Origin: Martinezella lusitana
GTDB taxonomy: Bacteria > Pseudomonadota > Alphaproteobacteria > Rhizobiales > Rhizobiaceae
Length of the DNA stretch: 64,000 nucleotides
Assembly (NCBI RefSeq): GCF_014207095.1
Contig: NZ_JACHBG010000014.1
Coordinates: 86,806 to 150,805, forward strand
Direction: 5' to 3'
Positions within the stretch are counted from its first letter, which is position 1. Every line of letters begins with the position of its first letter. Below the pieces are notes generated by a model, which was not told the DNA's origin, made no database searches, and saw only the letters and a program-made list of their open reading frames with translations. Of the stretch, positions 61,085-64,000 are shown one piece after another. Both the position numbers and the translations under genes were made by a program.

Positions 61085-62038
61085 TTAACGCCTCGTCGTC
61101 AAATATGCCCAGCTCCCCGCCGCGAGAAACAAACCAAAATTGCAAGCTTGTAACAGCGTCCCATACGCCAACGCTTCCGATCGAGCAAGGCCAAACTCGT
61201 GAAGTGCGGCCATCGCAGCCACCTGGTAGACCCCGAGGTAGCCCGGCGTAGAGGGCAGCGCTGAAACCATGGCGAGGCAGATCAAAGTTACGAGAGCTGC
61301 TGCTACTGGCAGAGCCCAGCCAAATGCCCACAACAGTATCCAACAGGCCAGGACGTCGAGCGAGCTGATTACCACCTGAAGCCCTACTATTGCGCCAAGG
61401 ATGCGCCAATCGCGAAGGCTCTGCAGTTCAGAGAAGGCCTGGCCTAGCCACTGCGCTAAACGAGAGCCGATCGCCCCGCCCCTGTTGAAGCGTCCGATCA
61501 GCGCGCTCGATCGAGCGCCTCCGAGCAAAAACGCGACTGTCAACGCAATAGCGACGAAGAGCACCACCGCCATCACAAAGAAGTGGCGCTCGACGGCTAG
61601 ATTCGAAACAAAGATTGCAAGTCCAAGACCAACAAGGACACATAGAGCCACCGCATCAATGAGGCGGTCGACAATAGAACTTCCGATAGCAAGGCCGGTA
61701 GATGCCTTGGCCGTTCGCTGGAGGTGGATCACGCGCATAATCTCGCCGGCACGAGCGGGAAAGATGGCCGTGCCGCCGTAGCCAATACAAGACGCGCGCC
61801 ACACGGCAAACCAATCGCGGCGCGAAAGGCCGGTGATAACGTGCCAGCGCCAAGCCCGTAACACCATCGTCAGCAAAAGCGTTAGGATAAAGACCACCAG
61901 CCATTGAAGGTCGACGGCAACGATTGAGGCCGAAAATATCTTCCAGTCAAGATTGGCCAAAGAATAGCAAACGAAAACCAGCGAGATTGCAATTCCCGCA
62001 ACGACAGAGATGTGCTGCCGTGAAGTGGCTTTCATCAT
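61085..62038 (-). CDS. Flippase-like membrane protein (LPG synthase transmembrane family)
   Basis: A 317-residue protein with about eight helices of the lysylphosphatidylglycerol-synthase TM/UPF0104 family (DWKIFSASIVAVDLQWLVVF, YGGTAIFPARAGEIMRVIHL and SALPSTPGYLGVYQVAAMAAL). Some members flip polyprenyl-linked or other lipids. The ATG at 62038 follows an AGGAGAAG ribosome site. First gene of the island operon; role as flippase of the sugar-carrier lipid is inference. Confidence 0.8.
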   Translation of the reverse strand: MMKATSRQHISVVAGIAISLVFVCYSLANLDWKIFSASIVAVDLQWLVVFILTLLLTMVLRAWRWHVITGLSRRDWFAVWRASCIGYGGTAIFPARAGEIMRVIHLQRTAKASTGLAIGSSIVDRLIDAVALCVLVGLGLAIFVSNLAVERHFFVMAVVLFVAIALTVAFLLGGARSSALIGRFNRGGAIGSRLAQWLGQAFSELQSLRDWRILGAIVGLQVVISSLDVLACWILLWAFGWALPVAAALVTLICLAMVSALPSTPGYLGVYQVAAMAALHEFGLARSEALAYGTLLQACNFGLFLAAGSWAYLTTRR

Positions 62039-62275
62039 ATTCTCTTCTCCTAACTGCATCTTGCCATCTGGATCACGGCGACCACGTCTTACACGAGGCG
62101 TGGCCACCCTACAAACGCGGTTCGTAAACTGCACTACGAAGCATCAAGGCAGTTCAGCTTCCTTGTTAGCGTTCGCCAGCCAAGCGCCATTGGCGCAGCG
62201 CGCGTCAGCTCTCGCATCCGACAACGCAGAACTTTAGAACACGAGCTCGTCCAAACTTCCGTGCAGTCTTTAGGC
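62039..62275. other. Upstream region of the island operon
   Basis: 237 bp before the first island gene, likely with its promoter. No clear -35/-10 pair and no gene recognised. Confidence 0.4.
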
Positions 62276-62450
62276 CTACGCGCCGGCATCCCAGCCCTGT
62301 CCCAGTATGACATTGCTGCTTCCTAAAGAAGTCATAGCCCCACTGACAGCGATCGTTTTCTCGGTCTCTTGTCCAACCACTCGGATGAAGATGTTGCTTC
62401 CCGACTTCCCCGCGATGACGTGATAGTACTTCTTGTCGCTCAGGGTTACA
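62276..62450 (-). pseudogene. Truncated C-terminal fragment of a cargo gene
   Basis: A minus-strand frame whose last 55 or so residues look protein-like (KKYYHVIAGKSGSNIFIRVV, TIAVSGAMTSLGSSNVILG, ending WDAGA). Upstream, at about 62450, it runs into antisense of the integrase remnant and loses meaning. So it appears to be the 3' end of a gene cut by rearrangement. Family unknown. Confidence 0.45.
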
Positions 62451-62457
62451 CGCCGCT

Positions 62458-62639
62458 GCAGGGCGCACAGGCTGCGCAAGGCGGCGGCGATCGCAGCCGG
62501 CGAAGGCGTGGCGGCGCACGAGCTGACGGCGATGTTCGGCTGGTCACGGCTGCTCTATAAGCTGGAAGTTTATCCCAAGGAAGCCGACAAGAAGAGGCTC
62601 GCAAGGGGTGCTTCGGAACGTCAGTCGGACAGAATGTAG
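62458..62639 (+). pseudogene. C-terminal remnant of a tyrosine integrase
   Basis: About 60 codons with the tyrosine-recombinase end: HxxR box as AHRLRKAAA, a Gly-rich helix and MFGW in the usual position, then EVYPKEADKKRLA with the nucleophile Tyr and the family ADxKRLA tail. The N-terminal two thirds are missing, so it is inactive. It sits 62 bp from the 3' end of tRNA-Arg(TCT), the classic site for integrative elements. Confidence 0.8.
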
Positions 62640-62700
62640 GTCATATCTTTGACCCCGCCCGGTCGCACCTATAGCAATTTCAATGGGTTAAATATGTGAT

Positions 62701-62777
62701 TGGCGACCCCTGCAGGATTCGAACCTGCGACCACATGCTTAGAAGGCAAGTGCTCTATCCAGCTGAGCTAAGGGGCC
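62701..62777 (-). tRNA. tRNA-Arg (anticodon TCT)
   Basis: Complete cloverleaf: acceptor GGCCCCT / AGGGGTC (with one G-T pair), D arm GCTC-AGCTGGAT-AGAGC, anticodon loop CTTCTAA (anticodon TCT), T arm GCAGG-TTCGAAT-CCTGC, discriminator G and encoded CCA. Stem position 28/42 appears as T-T, a mismatch in the anticodon stem. It faces the island, as expected for an integration target. Confidence 0.95.
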
Positions 62778-62867
62778 GTGAAGCCTGCCGCGCCTTGCGC
62801 GCGGCGGCCAACACATGCCTGAAACTGCCGCCCAACTCAATGGGCAGCGTTCAATAAGTTCCTGCCT

Positions 62868-63173
62868 TCAGTGAGTCCAGGGCTGGATGCGGTTGAAGCG
62901 GAAATTGTCGGTATAGGACACCACCTGCCGGATCGGGTCCTTCGGCGCAATGACGCGATAGTCGATGCCTTCGCGCTTGGCATAGTCTTCGGCCTGCTGC
63001 TGCGTATCGAACGTCAGCTTCAACTGCTGGCGCGTATCGGCCGACGAGGTGTAACCCATGATCGGATCGATCTTGCGCGGGGTTTCCTGATCGAATTCCA
63101 GAACCCATATATTGGTTTTGGCCTTGCCCGATTGCATGGCGGTCTTTGCTGGGCGGTAGATCTTGGCAGGCAT
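62868..63173 (-). CDS. ETC complex I subunit, NDUFS4-like
   Basis: A 101-residue accessory NADH dehydrogenase subunit (PF04800 family): MPAKIYRPAKTAMQSGKAKT at the start, WVLEFDQETPRKIDPIMGYT, FDTQQQAEDYAKREGI and the ending NFRFNRIQPWTH. Alphaproteobacterial complex I carries such subunits homologous to mitochondrial NDUFS4. It lies beyond the tRNA gene and outside the island, and no other nuo gene is nearby. Confidence 0.92.
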   Translation of the reverse strand: MPAKIYRPAKTAMQSGKAKTNIWVLEFDQETPRKIDPIMGYTSSADTRQQLKLTFDTQQQAEDYAKREGIDYRVIAPKDPIRQVVSYTDNFRFNRIQPWTH

Positions 63174-63629
63174 CGCTGCAGCGCCTCCGAATGAAGCGGG
63201 AGCGACCCGCCTTGTGCTTCACTTGTCTTGCAACGCCCCCTCAGGGCCGAGCATGTATGTCGTTTGATTAGCCGCGAATCCCTTTAGTTTCAAGCAAAAA
63301 GACCGTTAAAAGCGGCGCAAATTCACGCCTGCTGAGGCACCTCAAAACGTGGGCGATATGCAAGGCCAAAGCCCGAAGCACGCTGGGAACTAGCGATTGT
63401 ACGTCCATGGAACCTGACCATTTCTCTGTGTTTGCCAAGGCAATCGCGCCCGATCTCTCGCCAAGCTATGCGCAGCTAAGCGATTCTGATGTCTGATGCA
63501 CTGCCTGGGGATATCGGTGCGGTATCGCCGTGTCACGCCTTGTGTCACGCGACAGAACGCGTCGGTTCCGATAGACAACGTCTCGCCAAACAACGTCCCG
63601 TGTTTTCAGCGGGATCCCTTGGGAGCGAT
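63174..63629. other. Non-coding stretch
   Basis: 456 bp without a convincing gene. Codon bias is absent and reading frames are short. The upstream part should hold the promoter of the NDUFS4-like gene. Confidence 0.5.
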
Positions 63630-63716
63630 ATGATGTCGACTTCGTTGCTGATTGCTCTGACCGTATCGTCGGCATTGACGACTATAGGCCTTATGGCGCT
63701 GCAGCTTTTCCACTGA
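63630..63716 (+). CDS. Possible 28-residue hydrophobic peptide
   Basis: Starts at ATG preceded by GGGAGCGAT, an acceptable ribosome site. Sequence MMSTSLLIALTVSSALTTIG then LMALQLFH is one transmembrane helix. Too short to be assigned by composition; may be a real small membrane peptide or chance. Confidence 0.3.
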   Translation: MMSTSLLIALTVSSALTTIGLMALQLFH

Positions 63717-63972
63717 TCGCCGCAACGAGTTGCCCTTCCTCTATCGCTTTCAGATTTCGATAAGACTGGCCGGGCGATACGTATAATTCCGCGTGATCTG
63801 AGTTCGGCACGATACACCCAGGACGTCCATGGCCGGCGGCAACCTATGATGTATGACGCGGCATCATAGCCGCATTTTCAACTGGACCTAGACAACCCTG
63901 GCTTCCTAGAGCGGATCATTTCTTATCGGAATCGTTGCGGGATTCCCAAATCAGCAGATTTGTGATTGATCA

Positions 63973-64000
63973 TTGATGCTGGAATGGAGGCCAGCATCAA
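63973..64000. repeat. Perfect 10-bp inverted repeat at the window end
   Basis: TTGATGCTGG-N8-CCAGCATCAA, cut by the window edge. The 284-bp stretch from 63717 has no gene. The palindrome could be the end of a mobile element or an intergenic repeat that continues beyond the window. Confidence 0.4.

Noticed and set aside
55066..62700. Direct repeat of the tRNA-Arg 3' end marking the other island boundary
   Set aside because: I looked for the T-arm and acceptor sequence in the left flank of the island and found no convincing duplicate, so no att pair is claimed.
1..64000. CRISPR array or rRNA operon
   Set aside because: No regularly spaced direct repeats and no rRNA sequence were seen.

Overview
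The window looks like a chromosomal segment of a Rhizobium-type alphaproteobacterium (Rhizobiaceae). The evidence is the gene content and order: a pdhA-pdhB-pdhC-lpdA-lipA cluster in which E1-beta carries its own lipoyl domain, an LpxI-type lipid A pathway, the aapJQMP general amino-acid transporter, EipB, a DUF3126 protein, and a lexA gene preceded by a GAAC-N7-GAAC box. GC-rich codon use fits this too. The species cannot be settled from the sequence alone.

Layout. 1-9.4 kb (minus strand): lipA (cut by the window edge), two small GlsB/YeaQ-type membrane proteins, lpdA, an SGNH esterase, pdhC, pdhB, pdhA, an FtsB-like septum protein and eno. 9.6-16.5 kb: kdsA and a VOC protein, lexA, a ComEC-like protein (tail-to-tail with lexA) and gltA. 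16.5-30.5 kb (minus strand): an envelope and translation block, which in transcription order reads rpsB, tsf, pyrH, frr, uppS, cdsA, rseP, bamA, lpxD, fabZ, lpxA, lpxI, lpxB. It covers ribosome assembly, lipid precursors, outer-membrane protein assembly and lipid A synthesis.

30.7-35.1 kb (minus strand): a compact four-gene operon of TelA, a lipoprotein that joins a solute-binding module to a VWA domain, an XpaC-like membrane protein and a second solute-binding protein. No transporter is present. I regard this as the best candidate for an under-described system. 35.3-49.2 kb: mostly housekeeping genes (eipB, ridA, GDPD, FemAB-like, HIT, clpA/clpS, phasin, DUF3126, cysE, enoyl-CoA hydratase, alpha/beta hydrolase, zinc-finger protein, FAD monooxygenase, metC-like lyase). 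49.5-55.3 kb: aapJQMP, an Lrp regulator divergent from a LysE exporter, and a 53-residue membrane protein.

55.7-62.0 kb (minus strand): an accessory island that looks lower in GC by eye. Its eight tightly coupled genes are a flippase-like protein, an amino-sugar aminotransferase, a GNAT, a hexapeptide acyltransferase, a DPM-type GT2, DUF2304, an unannotated 51-residue membrane protein and a GT-C-like membrane protein. They suggest a route that makes an acylated amino sugar, charges it onto polyprenyl phosphate, flips it and transfers it to a surface glycan. Between the island and a tRNA-Arg(TCT) lie a truncated gene tail and the C-terminal remnant of a tyrosine integrase. After the tRNA comes an NDUFS4-like gene and a largely non-coding end. 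Several Rhizobium-type palindromic repeats are scattered between genes.
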